The position numbers were made by a program, and so were the translations under genes. A DNA stretch of 42,398 bases from Candidatus Fermentithermobacillaceae bacterium. GTDB lineage: Bacteria; Bacillota; Sulfobacillia; Fermentithermobacillales; Fermentithermobacillaceae. A model generated the notes under the pieces. The model was not told where the DNA came from. It was given only the letters and a program-made list of their open reading frames with translations, and did no database searches. Positions 21,005 through 30,806 of the stretch are shown one piece after another (within the stretch, counting starts at the first letter, position 1; every line of letters starts with the position of its first letter). The stretch covers positions 1-42,398 of the forward strand of contig JAAZEL010000003.1 in NCBI GenBank assembly GCA_012512325.1, in the 5' to 3' direction.

Positions 21005-21095
21005 GCGCGGGTTCGGGATACAGACTCCGGCCGGGCTGCGATTTCCGCGGCCCGGTTTGTTGTTCCTCCAATCACTCCTAGGCAATGCCCATCTG

Positions 21096-22169
21096 TCACC
21101 TGGCAGCTTGAGGCCCTGGTTCAGCCTTTCCGTCCTTTATTTGGTCATCCCTCCGGCAGTTCTCTTCCCTCTTGTACCGCAGCGGAGGTTCAAACCGAAT
21201 CTTCTCAAACACCGCAACAAGCTGTTCCCGCCTGATGGCTAGAGGCTCTCTGAGACGGGCCCATGCAAGATCCACATACTTCCGGTTGATGTCATACCCT
21301 ACGAAATGGCGGCCCAAATGCCTTGCAACTTTGAGGGTTTGGCCCGAGCCGCAGAAGGGATCAAGTACGAGGTCTCCCGGGTATGAGTACAACCGGATCA
21401 ACCTGTAGGGTATCTCCTCAGGGTAAGGACACGGATGTTCAATGTGGCCGGGCGGGACGGGGGCGATATGCCATACCGTGTTGGCGATTTCGTTGGTGAA
21501 AAGCTTGTCCGTTTCCGCTTTGGCATCTTGCTTTTCAGTATCTGATCGGCCTTTGTATATGGGAGGGCCCGGTTTCCGGAACACAAGTATGTATTCAGTC
21601 ATTATGTTGGGGTAATAGTAGCCGGGATACGGATGCTGGAGGAACACTCCCGCTCTCTTAACTCCGCCGGTGACCTTATGCCATATTATATCCTGATGGA
21701 ATTCCCAGGAAGGGCCTGATGCTTGGCGATAGTACCCCGCATTATAGGCCATGGGATCATTGCTTGCAGTCCGCCGATTGGCGAATTCACCCGCATCCAA
21801 GGCATCTGGGCCATTTCCGGCATCTCCCGCCAGAAGGGAAACCACATCAAAGGGCACAGGGTAATGCTTCCGCTCTAATAGCACCGTCCCGATGACAAGG
21901 GCCATGAACCCCCCGGGCTTGGTGACACGGAAGATTTCGCCGGCGATGTTCTTGAGCCAGCTCAGGTAATCCTTGTAATCCCGGTATCCAACCGAATAGC
22001 TGCGCGTGCGGTAGTATTGGCGGGCATCTTCCACATGGCGGTCGTAGTCAATCGCGTTCCAGTAAGGAGGCGAAGTGACAGTCAGAGAGACTGAGCCATC
22101 GGGTAGTTCGTCCATACTTTGGCATGACTTGCAGAAAACCGTATCCATGTATCCACGGGAGAGGGTCAC
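21096..22169 (-). CDS. Site-specific DNA methyltransferase (SPPY type)
   Basis: LTVTSPPYWNAIDYD (motif IV), VLDPFCGSGQTLKVARHLGRHFVGYDIN (motif I); GTG start after GGAGGT preferred over ATG 22199. Confidence 0.9.
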   Translation of the reverse strand: MTLSRGYMDTVFCKSCQSMDELPDGSVSLTVTSPPYWNAIDYDRHVEDARQYYRTRSYSVGYRDYKDYLSWLKNIAGEIFRVTKPGGFMALVIGTVLLERKHYPVPFDVVSLLAGDAGNGPDALDAGEFANRRTASNDPMAYNAGYYRQASGPSWEFHQDIIWHKVTGGVKRAGVFLQHPYPGYYYPNIMTEYILVFRKPGPPIYKGRSDTEKQDAKAETDKLFTNEIANTVWHIAPVPPGHIEHPCPYPEEIPYRLIRLYSYPGDLVLDPFCGSGQTLKVARHLGRHFVGYDINRKYVDLAWARLREPLAIRREQLVAVFEKIRFEPPLRYKREENCRRDDQIKDGKAEPGPQAAR

Positions 22170-22206
22170 TTCTTCCACCTCCGGGTGCCCGATTCCCATG
22201 GTCGTT

Positions 22207-23211
22207 CTAGAACTCGACGAAGGGAATCAACACTATGAGTATCAGATTGGCCGCCAGAAAAACAAACATCAGGATCCAGGGCCATTGCCTGACCAATTCC
22301 TTGAACCTCATGCCGGACTGGGGCTTTTCAGTAAACTGCCGCCACATCCTGCGAAATTCCTGCCACAGCCAAGAGAACTTGCGGCGAAACATAAACACCG
22401 AAACTACAATTGCCATGAGGGCTACCTCCGCGATGGTTTCAGCCCAAGCAACTCCGGCCATCTCAACAAGCCGTCCTGCAAGCAGGGGCAAGAGATTGGC
22501 CGCGGCATGCATGAGCACTGCCGGGACAATGGAATTGTAGCGCAGCACAACCATGGCAGCAAGCACGCCGATGACAAAAGCTCCGGGCATCATTGCCGGC
22601 GGGTGCACCAGGGCAAAGATGATGCTCGGAAAGACTACCGCCCACCCTCGCCCCCACCCGGAAAAGGCCGATACCGAGAAGCCCCTAAACAGCAGTTCTT
22701 CGGCTATGGGGACCAAAACCGCCGTAAGCAGTATTCTGACCAGGAAAGACTCGGGGTGGTCGCGTACGTCATATAACTCCATCCATTCTGCAAGCTTACC
22801 CTTTGTGAGCCAGTTGACCCCTTCCAACAGGAGTATCTCCAATGACATAAAACCTGCGCTCAACAGCGCCAGGTAGCGGAAGTCAGGGTCCCACCTAAGG
22901 CGCAGGTAAAATGTGTCTTTGATACACAAACCTTTGGACCAGCTTAAGTAGATTGCCACCGCAGGAAGCCCCAAGATGTGGATGACGCGTGCCCAGGATT
23001 CGGGAACGACCAGGGCCCCGGCGATGAGGTCAGGCAGAAACATGCCGAGAAAAAACGCTTTGCCTGCGTCAAACGGCCCAATAGCCTGAGAGCTTGGCTC
23101 AAGTGATCCGTCGGTACTGCTTCCACCCTTGAAACCCCGATCCTGAGTATCAGGCTTGCCGTGGTTTTCAGGCACGTTTTGGCCTTCGAGCATATCATCA
23201 GGTTTCGGCAC
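22207..23211 (-). CDS. CPBP family intramembrane metalloprotease
   Basis: VPIAEELLFRGFSVSAF (EExxxR), FALVHPPAM, polytopic. Confidence 0.88.
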   Translation of the reverse strand: MPKPDDMLEGQNVPENHGKPDTQDRGFKGGSSTDGSLEPSSQAIGPFDAGKAFFLGMFLPDLIAGALVVPESWARVIHILGLPAVAIYLSWSKGLCIKDTFYLRLRWDPDFRYLALLSAGFMSLEILLLEGVNWLTKGKLAEWMELYDVRDHPESFLVRILLTAVLVPIAEELLFRGFSVSAFSGWGRGWAVVFPSIIFALVHPPAMMPGAFVIGVLAAMVVLRYNSIVPAVLMHAAANLLPLLAGRLVEMAGVAWAETIAEVALMAIVVSVFMFRRKFSWLWQEFRRMWRQFTEKPQSGMRFKELVRQWPWILMFVFLAANLILIVLIPFVEF

Positions 23212-23391
23212 TTACTCACCTCCCAAATACCGCCCCGGGAAAGTCAAGCCTCAAAAACATGAAGGCCAAATGGCCCGTTGTGCACTAGAACACAAGCCCC
23301 GCTAACCTAACTTCTACCGCTTGGAGGGATTCCCTGCCTGTGACAGCTTTCCCCCTCCTCACACCGTCCCGACCGTCCCCTTCCGGGATAT

Positions 23392-23733
23392 CTAGAGCAT
23401 TTCCGCCACAAAAACCAAGATCGAAATCAAACGGAGGGCCAGGGTCAAACACATAATAGCCCAGGGCCATTGCCGTACCGATGTTCCAAGTCTTGTCCCC
23501 CACCGGAGCTCTTGGACAAATTCCCGCCACAACCTGCAGAACTCATGCCACAACCGCACAAATCTGTGACGGAAGGCAAACATCAGGACTACCAGGGCGA
23601 GACGGCCCGCGACGCAAAACGCTTCAGTCCAGGAAGCCGTCACAAGGCAGTGATACTTCCACATCACCTGGGGCAAGAAGTTTTTCGCGGCGCACCGCTT
23701 GTTTGTGACACTTGACCACCTCCCTATCTTCAA
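23392..23733 (-). pseudogene. C-terminal fragment of a second CPBP-type protein
   Basis: RHRFVRLWHEFCRLWREFVQELRWGTRLGTSVRQWPWAIMCLTLALRLISILV parallels RRKFSWLWQEFRRMWRQFTEKPQSGMRFKELVRQWPWILMFVFLAANLILIVL of the neighbouring gene; the EExxxR region is absent. Confidence 0.7.
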
Positions 23734-24070
23734 ACGACCCGGCTCCTTCTATCTACTTTTGTTCGTCTTACTGGGAAGAATCTCCTCTGCCAGAACTTAT
23801 GGCCTATCACCGGAACTTTACACTCTCAGCCGTGCCGGGACCATGTCTAGCTGGGCTCAACCAGAGCATATTGTCTGAGCTTTTCGGCGGTTTTCTGGTA
23901 TTCTAGAGATCGGCGGTAGTTTGGAGAAAAGGGACAGAACAACGAGATCAGTGGCAGTTCAGCCATTAGAGGTAATCCAGCGATCGAAGATAGATCAGGG
24001 ATGAAATCTCACAAACAGGGATGAAACCCGGCAACTAGCCTTAACAAAGAAAGGGAAGCTAAGGAGCAGA

Positions 24071-24547
24071 GTGACCGATATGCATACAATGGACAAGGAA
24101 CGCAGAAGCATATTCGATAGATTTGGTTTGAACCGCAACCGGGCCGGAAACCCCGGTGAGACAGACACTGGCAATCCTGATGAAAAGAGACGGCGCAAGA
24201 AAGCCCGCCTGATTGTGGGGTTATCAATAATCCTGCTCGCGGTAGCCGGGGGCATGTGGATCTATTCCTCAGGCCTGTTCCGGGAAGACCCGGACATGCT
24301 CTTGGTAACCTCAGGAGATAAGATGGTAATATGGCGCCCGCTGAAGGACATCTCTGACGGGACCATACCTGTTGAGGGCCCCTTGGGCACTACCATTGTG
24401 GAAGTCAGGCAGGGACGTGTGCGGGTGCTGAGCTCACCGTGCCCTGAACATATATGCATGAACACCGGCTGGATATCCAAGACCGGCCAGATCATAGTGT
24501 GTATGCCCAACCGGATTGTAGTGCGCCTTGTGAAAAAGCCTTCATAG
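24071..24547 (+). CDS. NusG domain II-containing membrane-anchored protein
   Basis: N-terminal TM plus VEVRQGRVRVLSSPCPEHICMNTGWISKTGQIIVCMPNRIVVRL. Confidence 0.9.
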   Translation: MTDMHTMDKERRSIFDRFGLNRNRAGNPGETDTGNPDEKRRRKKARLIVGLSIILLAVAGGMWIYSSGLFREDPDMLLVTSGDKMVIWRPLKDISDGTIPVEGPLGTTIVEVRQGRVRVLSSPCPEHICMNTGWISKTGQIIVCMPNRIVVRLVKKPS

Positions 24548-24612
24548 TAGCTCCTGGTGTCTCCTTGCAGGCGCTGCTTAACGGTGCACCAGGTGTACCG
24601 GGGACAAGCTCG

Positions 24613-25323
24613 TCAGAACCCTGCACCGCTCCCTATCAATTGGACCAAATAACATATGGCCGGAGTAAGGAATATGGCCGGCAGCAGGTTGGCTACCCGC
24701 ATTCTCTTGATTTCCAGAAGGCTGAGCCCTATGGCAAACAGTAGAAGGCCCCCTGCAGCAGTCATCTCAGTCACCATTTGGTCAGTGAGAACCCTGTCGA
24801 AAAACCCTGCTCCCAGAGTAATCGCGCCCTGGTACAAGGATACAGGCAAAGCCGAGAAACCCACGCCCAGCCCTAAGGACGAGGCAAAGGCGATTGAGGT
24901 AAACCCGTCGATGGCTGCTTTGGCAGCCAAAGTGCGGAAGTCTCCGGTAAGGCCGTCCTGTATCCCGCCGATGATGGCCATCGGCCCGACACAGAACAGC
25001 AAGGTGGCCGACACAAAGCCCTTGGCAAACAAACCCTGCGATTGCTTCCCAAACCTGCTCTCAAGGGCCTCGCCGAGCTTGTTGATCCAGCTTTCTATGT
25101 TTAACCATTCGCCGATGATAGCCCCAAGGGCGATCCCGGACAGGGGATAGAGGATATTCTCAGTCTCAAGGGCCATGCTGATCCCTATGATACTGGTCAC
25201 AAGACCCATACCGTTCATTACCGTCTCTTTCATTTTCTCCGGATACTTCTTGCCCACAAGCATCCCGATACAAGTTCCTGCTACGATTGTTGCTGCATTG
25301 ATCAGTGTACCTGTCAACCCCAT
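24613..25323 (-). CDS. DUF554 family membrane protein
   Basis: MGLTGTLINAATIVAGTCIGMLVGKKYPEKMKETVMNGMGLVTSIIGISMAL, IGLSLLEIKRMRVANLLPAIFLTP. Confidence 0.88.
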   Translation of the reverse strand: MGLTGTLINAATIVAGTCIGMLVGKKYPEKMKETVMNGMGLVTSIIGISMALETENILYPLSGIALGAIIGEWLNIESWINKLGEALESRFGKQSQGLFAKGFVSATLLFCVGPMAIIGGIQDGLTGDFRTLAAKAAIDGFTSIAFASSLGLGVGFSALPVSLYQGAITLGAGFFDRVLTDQMVTEMTAAGGLLLFAIGLSLLEIKRMRVANLLPAIFLTPAICYLVQLIGSGAGF

Positions 25324-25481
25324 TCGCCCTTTCCCGCAAATCATGGTTTGTAAACCGGTCCATTTGCAAGCCGGCCCGTCTGCCAACAGGCCTGCCTGTC
25401 TTATTAAGTTAAGTTGCATATATTCTACACCGGATGTCAAGAAAGGTCAGCAATCACCATCGATGACATTATTTCATAGAT

Positions 25482-26450
25482 ATGCTATCCTTAACAAAAC
25501 CATCTGCCCAAGTAAAGCCTAGAGCCGGATTTTCCGTTAGGGCCATGGCAGGACTGCCGTACGCAGGTCACTCGAGGCAGGGCCGCAAAGGAGGTAGCAT
25601 CTCAACGAACGACACCCCGAAGACCGACGTTTCCATCCCCCTGGGACGGCTCGAAGAAGGAATCCTGGCGGATCGGCCCAACAGGTTCCTGGCAGTTGTG
25701 GACTTGGCAGGTCGGGCTATCAAGGCCCATGTGCCTGACTCAGGCCGCCTTCGGGAATTGCTGTTCCCCGGCAACCGGGTCATGGTCCGCAAGGCCGCTT
25801 CCCCAACGCGAAAAACTTCCTATGACCTAGTACTTGCGGCCTCGGGAGGTACAGAGTCCGGCGGTGAGGCGTCCGGAGGCATTTGGGTGTGCGTGGACAC
25901 CAGATACCCCAACCGCATCTTTGAGCAAGGGGTTAAGCAACGGGCCCTGGATGCTTTCAGAGAGTATACTTCAGTGCGGCGGGAAGTCCGGCTGGAACAG
26001 GCCCTGACACAGGCCCTAGAACGGACAGAAGACGCTGTCGTAGACGGTAAGGCCAAAGCTTCGGAGGCCCCTACCCGCGCTTCTAAGACGCCCAAATCCA
26101 GGTTCGATTTTCTGCTGGAAGGCCCGGGCAAACGCCCCTTGCTGATTGAGGTGAAATCAGTTACCTTGAGTGTCGACGGTACAGGCCTGTTTCCTGATGC
26201 GCCTACTCTAAGAGGTGCCCGCCACGTCAGCGAAATGAAGGAAGCCCTGTCTAGAGGCCTGGATGCCTGCGTAGCGTTTATTGCCCAAAGACAAGACGTT
26301 ATCCGGGTTTCAGCCCATAGGCAAATGGATCCCAAGTTTGCACAAGCTCTGGATGAAGCCACAAGAGCGGGTGTCAAGGTTCACGCCTACCGGTGCGAGG
26401 TAACACCCGCCCACATCCGGCTGGAATCTGCTGAGGTGCCTTACCGGTAA
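25482..26450 (+). CDS. sfsA: DNA/RNA nuclease SfsA
   Basis: GRLEEGILADRPNRFLAVVDLAGRAIKAHVPDSGRLRELLFPGN, RFDFLLEGPGKRPLLIEVKSVTL, FPDAPTLRGARHVSEM. The true start may lie downstream. Confidence 0.95.
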   Translation: MLSLTKPSAQVKPRAGFSVRAMAGLPYAGHSRQGRKGGSISTNDTPKTDVSIPLGRLEEGILADRPNRFLAVVDLAGRAIKAHVPDSGRLRELLFPGNRVMVRKAASPTRKTSYDLVLAASGGTESGGEASGGIWVCVDTRYPNRIFEQGVKQRALDAFREYTSVRREVRLEQALTQALERTEDAVVDGKAKASEAPTRASKTPKSRFDFLLEGPGKRPLLIEVKSVTLSVDGTGLFPDAPTLRGARHVSEMKEALSRGLDACVAFIAQRQDVIRVSAHRQMDPKFAQALDEATRAGVKVHAYRCEVTPAHIRLESAEVPYR

Positions 26451-26464
26451 AGCATTGATAAACA

Positions 26465-27307
26465 TCAGTCGGGCGATAACACAACCCCGATCATTCCCGG
26501 GCCACCGTGGACAGCAAGGGAAGCCCCCACTTCCGCTACGATGAGCTGGCGCACCCTGATGCGCTTCTTGATCTGTTCCGCGAACCTTTGGGCTTCCTCA
26601 GGGCTGTTGCCATGCATCACTGCAACTCGTGACGGGAACCTCGATACCGCTTCCGCAGCCAGTTCCACTACCCTTTCAAGGGCCTTGGGGTAACTCCGGA
26701 CCCTGTCAACAACCTCCAGGATGCCGTCTCTTACCTCAATCACGGGCTTTATTGAAAGCAGGGAGCCGAAAATGGCCTGCCCGCGATTGAGCCGGCCGCT
26801 CCTCTGGAGGTACCTGAGGGTAGGCAATGCCACGAAAGCCCTGATCTTGTCCCTTATGGCATCCAGCCGTTGCCTTATCTGTTCAAGGGTAAGCCCGTCA
26901 AGGGCGGCCTTGGCGGCTTCAATGCTCAGGAATCCGGTTCCCATGGAAACCGTGTTAGAGTCATACACATGCACCTTAACCCTGTCAGCCACCGAATCCG
27001 CGGCTACTATGGCCGATTGGCAAGTGCCGCTTCCCTTTGCGGTAACGTGGATGGAGATAATGTCGCTTGCCTCGGAAGCCAGTTGGCTGTATACCTCAAC
27101 GAAATCCCCGGGGGAAGGGCTGGAAGTCTTGGGCATCACTCTGCCGTCCAACAGCCGGTATAACTCCTCAGGGGAAAGGTTGACCTTTTCCTTATACGAT
27201 TCCTCCCCTATTTGGATGGGGATGGGCACAACCGTTATGTCATACTGCTTCTCGAGCTCCTTCGGAAGACCTGAAGAGCTGTCAGTTACTACCTTCACCC
27301 TTGTCAT
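26465..27307 (-). CDS. DegV family protein
   Basis: MTRVKVVTDSSSGLPKELEKQYDITVVPIPIQIG, TSSPSPGDFVEVY, RYLQRSGRLNRGQAIFGSLLSIKPVI. Confidence 0.95.
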   Translation of the reverse strand: MTRVKVVTDSSSGLPKELEKQYDITVVPIPIQIGEESYKEKVNLSPEELYRLLDGRVMPKTSSPSPGDFVEVYSQLASEASDIISIHVTAKGSGTCQSAIVAADSVADRVKVHVYDSNTVSMGTGFLSIEAAKAALDGLTLEQIRQRLDAIRDKIRAFVALPTLRYLQRSGRLNRGQAIFGSLLSIKPVIEVRDGILEVVDRVRSYPKALERVVELAAEAVSRFPSRVAVMHGNSPEEAQRFAEQIKKRIRVRQLIVAEVGASLAVHGGPGMIGVVLSPD

Positions 27308-28769
27308 CTGCCTTCCCCCCTGACCCCTCACGATTGTCCTCCCGCGATCTAAGGATGAGCCTGGACCCGTATCTCAGTGCCCACACCTCGCCGCTTGAGT
27401 CAAACAGGAAACGGACGTGGTTTTCAACGCCCTGAACGGTGACCACAGCGGTATCCGGCCCTGTAGTGTCTACCGGATATGTCTTGGAGTCCACTTCAGC
27501 CTCAAGCTTGCCTTGATTGACCCTGACTACTATGTTGGCACCTTCACCGGATCGATATGTGCCGGCCAGCTTGAGCAGCACCGCTTCCGGCTGGGGGATT
27601 ACAGCTTTCTCAACCAAGGGGTTATCAACTGCCAATCCAAGCAGCAGGTTCACCGCGCCCAGCCATACCTTGCCAGCAGGAAAACCGGTAAGGTTCGAAA
27701 GCACCACAGCGCCTATTCCCTTTTCAGGCACATAGCCGATATTGGAGGCGACCCCGCGTAGGGAGCCGCTGTGCTGGATCAAGGTAACGCCCTTGTAGTC
27801 AGGCCTTACAATGAACCCGTAACCGTACCATCTCTCCGGATAGTACGGGTGGTAAGGCGTGATCATCCGGGAGATCCCTGCAGGAGATATCACCCTGCGG
27901 CCTTGGAATTCCCCCTTGTTCAAATACATGCTCACATAAGAGAGCAGATCGTTTAGATTTGACTTGATGAAGCCGCACGCCGTCAAGGGGGGAGCCTCTT
28001 GCCAGTTGTCGGACACACACAAGCGGTCATCCTTGTCCTTGTAGTACAACCGGGTTACCTCCGGGAATTGGTGCAGCTTGTCAAGTCTGGTTGTGGTATG
28101 GGTCATCTGCAAAGGGCCAATGATGTTTTGCTGTAGGTATTCTTCGTATCCCAAGCCTGAAACCCGCTCGATAATCGTTCCCAGGAGCCCGAAGGCATCA
28201 TTTGAGTAGCTGACGTATTGCCCGGGAGGGCCCAGCAGCTTGTACTTGTGGGTTGACATGAACCGGAGCAAGCTCTCGGTATCCAGGATGGCGGGCCTAT
28301 CCTCGGTCCCGGCCAGTCTTTCCGCCTCTTCTTTGTCATCCTTGTCCGGATTGTCAGGGTTGGTGGCGTCCAAGATGGAGTAGCTCAAAGACGGAAGTGG
28401 CGGAATCCCGGCAGTGTGAGTAAGAAAATTATGTACGGTTATTCTCCATGCATGTTCACTCTCTCCCGGCAAGTCAAACTCGGGCAAGTACCGTTTTACA
28501 GGGTGCTCCACTCCGAGCAGTCCCTTTTCGGCAAGCTGGATGATTCCAAGCGCAGTGAAGGACTTGGATACCGATGCAATCCCAAACACGGTTTCAGGCG
28601 TCACAGGCAGTTTGCGCTCAAGATCTCTGTATCCAAACCCCCGGGAGTAAATCACACGGCCGCCGCGGATTATGCCCACCGCCACGCCGGGAGCTTCGAA
28701 TTCATCCATCAAGTCTCTGACGAATTGTTCAAACTGGGAAACGTCGAAATCCCGGCAGGACTGAGACAC
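27282..28769 (-). CDS. Serine hydrolase, S12 / class C beta-lactamase family
   Basis: FGIASVSKSFTALGI (SxxK), YVSYSNDAFGLLGTIIERVSG (YxN), IQHSGSLRGVASN; overlaps the degV start by 26 bp. Confidence 0.9.
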   Translation of the reverse strand: MSQSCRDFDVSQFEQFVRDLMDEFEAPGVAVGIIRGGRVIYSRGFGYRDLERKLPVTPETVFGIASVSKSFTALGIIQLAEKGLLGVEHPVKRYLPEFDLPGESEHAWRITVHNFLTHTAGIPPLPSLSYSILDATNPDNPDKDDKEEAERLAGTEDRPAILDTESLLRFMSTHKYKLLGPPGQYVSYSNDAFGLLGTIIERVSGLGYEEYLQQNIIGPLQMTHTTTRLDKLHQFPEVTRLYYKDKDDRLCVSDNWQEAPPLTACGFIKSNLNDLLSYVSMYLNKGEFQGRRVISPAGISRMITPYHPYYPERWYGYGFIVRPDYKGVTLIQHSGSLRGVASNIGYVPEKGIGAVVLSNLTGFPAGKVWLGAVNLLLGLAVDNPLVEKAVIPQPEAVLLKLAGTYRSGEGANIVVRVNQGKLEAEVDSKTYPVDTTGPDTAVVTVQGVENHVRFLFDSSGEVWALRYGSRLILRSREDNREGSGGKADDKGEGSN

Positions 28770-28968
28770 CGGTAATACCCCCTTAGTTCATGTCTGGTAC
28801 AGCCTTTGCGGTTCAGTTCTGACGCGGCTTCAAGAGCCGGCCGATTGTTCCATATCTTCAGTTTCTCCGCCCTTCTCCTACATTCCTTTGTGTGCGGACG
28901 CTTAGGTCCCTTCGGGCGACGTCCTACAGTCCTCATATTGTCCAAGCCTATGCTCATATCAATCAACT

Positions 28969-29029
28969 GAGGCAGGCCCACAGCCAGCGAAATGTCGTTT
29001 ACGGGTAGGGGGATTCTTGGGCCTGCCTC
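28969..29029. repeat. 12-bp perfect inverted repeat, 37-bp spacer
   Basis: GAGGCAGGCCCA (28969-28980) ... TGGGCCTGCCTC (29018-29029). Confidence 0.65.
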
Positions 29030-29147
29030 CCTTGGGCCGGCTCACAGTTCTGGCCTGCTATCTCAGCCTCCCCGTTGCTCAAGAGGGGTTGTTTGCCGGC
29101 TTGCGGGCCCGGCAGCACCTTGCAGACGTACAATAACTAACCGGTTG

Positions 29148-29240
29148 CGTTACCTCACAGGCCACACGTTACGCCACAGGCTGCCCGTTACCCCGCGGGC
29201 GCGCGTTACCTCACAGCTCCGCCTTACCTTACAGGCTCTA
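29148..29240. repeat. Degenerate 18-19-bp tandem repeat, about 5 units
   Basis: CGTTACCTCACAGGCCACA / CGTTACGCCACAGGCTGCC / CGTTACCCCGCGGGCGCG / CGTTACCTCACAGCTCCGC / CTTACCTTACAGGCTCTA. Confidence 0.75.
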
Positions 29241-30552
29241 TGATGATTCCACCGCCGTATACCAAATCACCTTGGTAAAACACGAGCGACTGTCCCGGAG
29301 TAACCGCAAACTGAGGTTCATCGAATTTCACCAGCACGACACCGTTTCGCAAGCCCGGCCCTTTCCCCGAGGAATCTCCCAATACACCGTCTTTGCCCCC
29401 GTCCGGGCGGCCTTCCCGACCCGGTATCAAAGTGGCATTGACCTCCTTGCCCCTGTAACGGACCATGCAGCTACCCCGTACAGGAGCCTCCGGGTAGTCT
29501 GACATGATGAAGTTCACATCATCTATGTAACATCCTTTGGCGTACGCCTCTTCCCTCTTGCCCACTATAACCTGATTGGCCTCAGGATCGAGGCCCACCA
29601 CATACAGGGAATAGGGCGCTGATACACCCAGCCCCCTTCGCTGGCCCACGGTGTAGTATGCCAGCCCTTGATGACGCCCTAACACCCTACCGGATGTATC
29701 CACTATGAGCCCGGGCCGGGCTTCAGCGTTTCTTTCCCGCAACAACTCCCTGTAGCTGTTCCAGCCTGCACCGCCTACGAAACAAATCTCCTGGCTTTCG
29801 GGCTTTTCCGCAGCTAACAGCCCTCTCCGGCGGGAAAGACCGGTCACCTGCTTCTTGGTGAAGCTGCCCAAGGGAAACATGGCATGTGCCAGCATGTCCT
29901 GGTTGAGGCGGTACAGCACGTAGCTTTGGTCTTTCCCCGGATCCAGGCCCCTGGCAAGCAAATGCCTCTGTCCGCGTCCGGGATCTGCCATGCTTGCTTC
30001 AGCGACCGCTCCGGCCTGCCCGGCCGATGCCACAGCGGCATCGCGGCTTTCTGCCCCGGCCCTATCTGTGCCTGTGGCTGCATCTGCATTTGCAGCAGTC
30101 GTGGCAGCCATCACATGGTTTTCAATGAACTCCCCTGTATGCTCGGGGATTCTTCCTGCCCGTGCATAATGGCCTGTTGCCAGGTAATCCGCCCCTAACT
30201 CCATGGCTTTGTTGAGGAGATACCCGAATTTGAACTTGGCGTTGCACAACACGCAAGGGTTAGGTGTTGTGCCCCGGGAATAGCTCTCGATGAAGGGAGT
30301 TATTATTTCTGCCTCAAACTCTTCAGTAAGGTCTACGGTATGGTGAGGGACTCCCAGCTTCCGGCAGATTTCCCTTGCCTCGTGTTCAATCGGCGGGGCA
30401 CACGCGGTATGCAGAGGTGTGGCAGGCGCGCCCAGGATCTTCATGGTAATCCCGAAAACGTCAAAGCCCTGTTCAGCCAGGAGCATGCACGTGACTGAAC
30501 TGTCTACCCCGCCTGACATTGCCACTGCAACAGTCGGTTTTGGCACACACAA
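29224..30552 (-). CDS. mnmA: tRNA-specific 2-thiouridylase MnmA, with an Ala-rich insertion
   Basis: VAVAMSGGVDSSVTCMLLAEQGFDVFGITMKI, NPCVLCNAKFKFGYLL, DYLATGHYAR, KDQSYVLYRLNQDMLAHAMFPLG. Confidence 0.97.
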   Translation of the reverse strand: MCVPKPTVAVAMSGGVDSSVTCMLLAEQGFDVFGITMKILGAPATPLHTACAPPIEHEAREICRKLGVPHHTVDLTEEFEAEIITPFIESYSRGTTPNPCVLCNAKFKFGYLLNKAMELGADYLATGHYARAGRIPEHTGEFIENHVMAATTAANADAATGTDRAGAESRDAAVASAGQAGAVAEASMADPGRGQRHLLARGLDPGKDQSYVLYRLNQDMLAHAMFPLGSFTKKQVTGLSRRRGLLAAEKPESQEICFVGGAGWNSYRELLRERNAEARPGLIVDTSGRVLGRHQGLAYYTVGQRRGLGVSAPYSLYVVGLDPEANQVIVGKREEAYAKGCYIDDVNFIMSDYPEAPVRGSCMVRYRGKEVNATLIPGREGRPDGGKDGVLGDSSGKGPGLRNGVVLVKFDEPQFAVTPGQSLVFYQGDLVYGGGIIIEPVR

Positions 30553-30806
30553 CCCGCCTTCTCTGTGTACTTATTTCTCAGCGTATTTGTTGCCCGTCCC
30601 CATGCATTCAACTACCATACCGATATCGATCCCATTGATACCCGGGTTGATTTCCTTCCGGATCATATCCCACATCATGTACATCATAATCGTAGCTATG
30701 CTTCATCCGGGATGTCAACAAAATACCATATGGTTTGGAGGAATTACCTGTCCGGCCTTGAAGCAATTGCTTGGTGAGAAAGCTGTTCCGGCAAGGAGGT
30801 CATCCT

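Noticed and set aside
23997-24026. Two direct copies of CAGGGATGAAA at 19-bp spacing, considered as a CRISPR-like repeat
   Set aside because: Only two short copies, no array, no cas genes.
29148-29240. The 19-bp repeats considered as CRISPR
   Set aside because: Units are contiguous with no spacers and too short for CRISPR.
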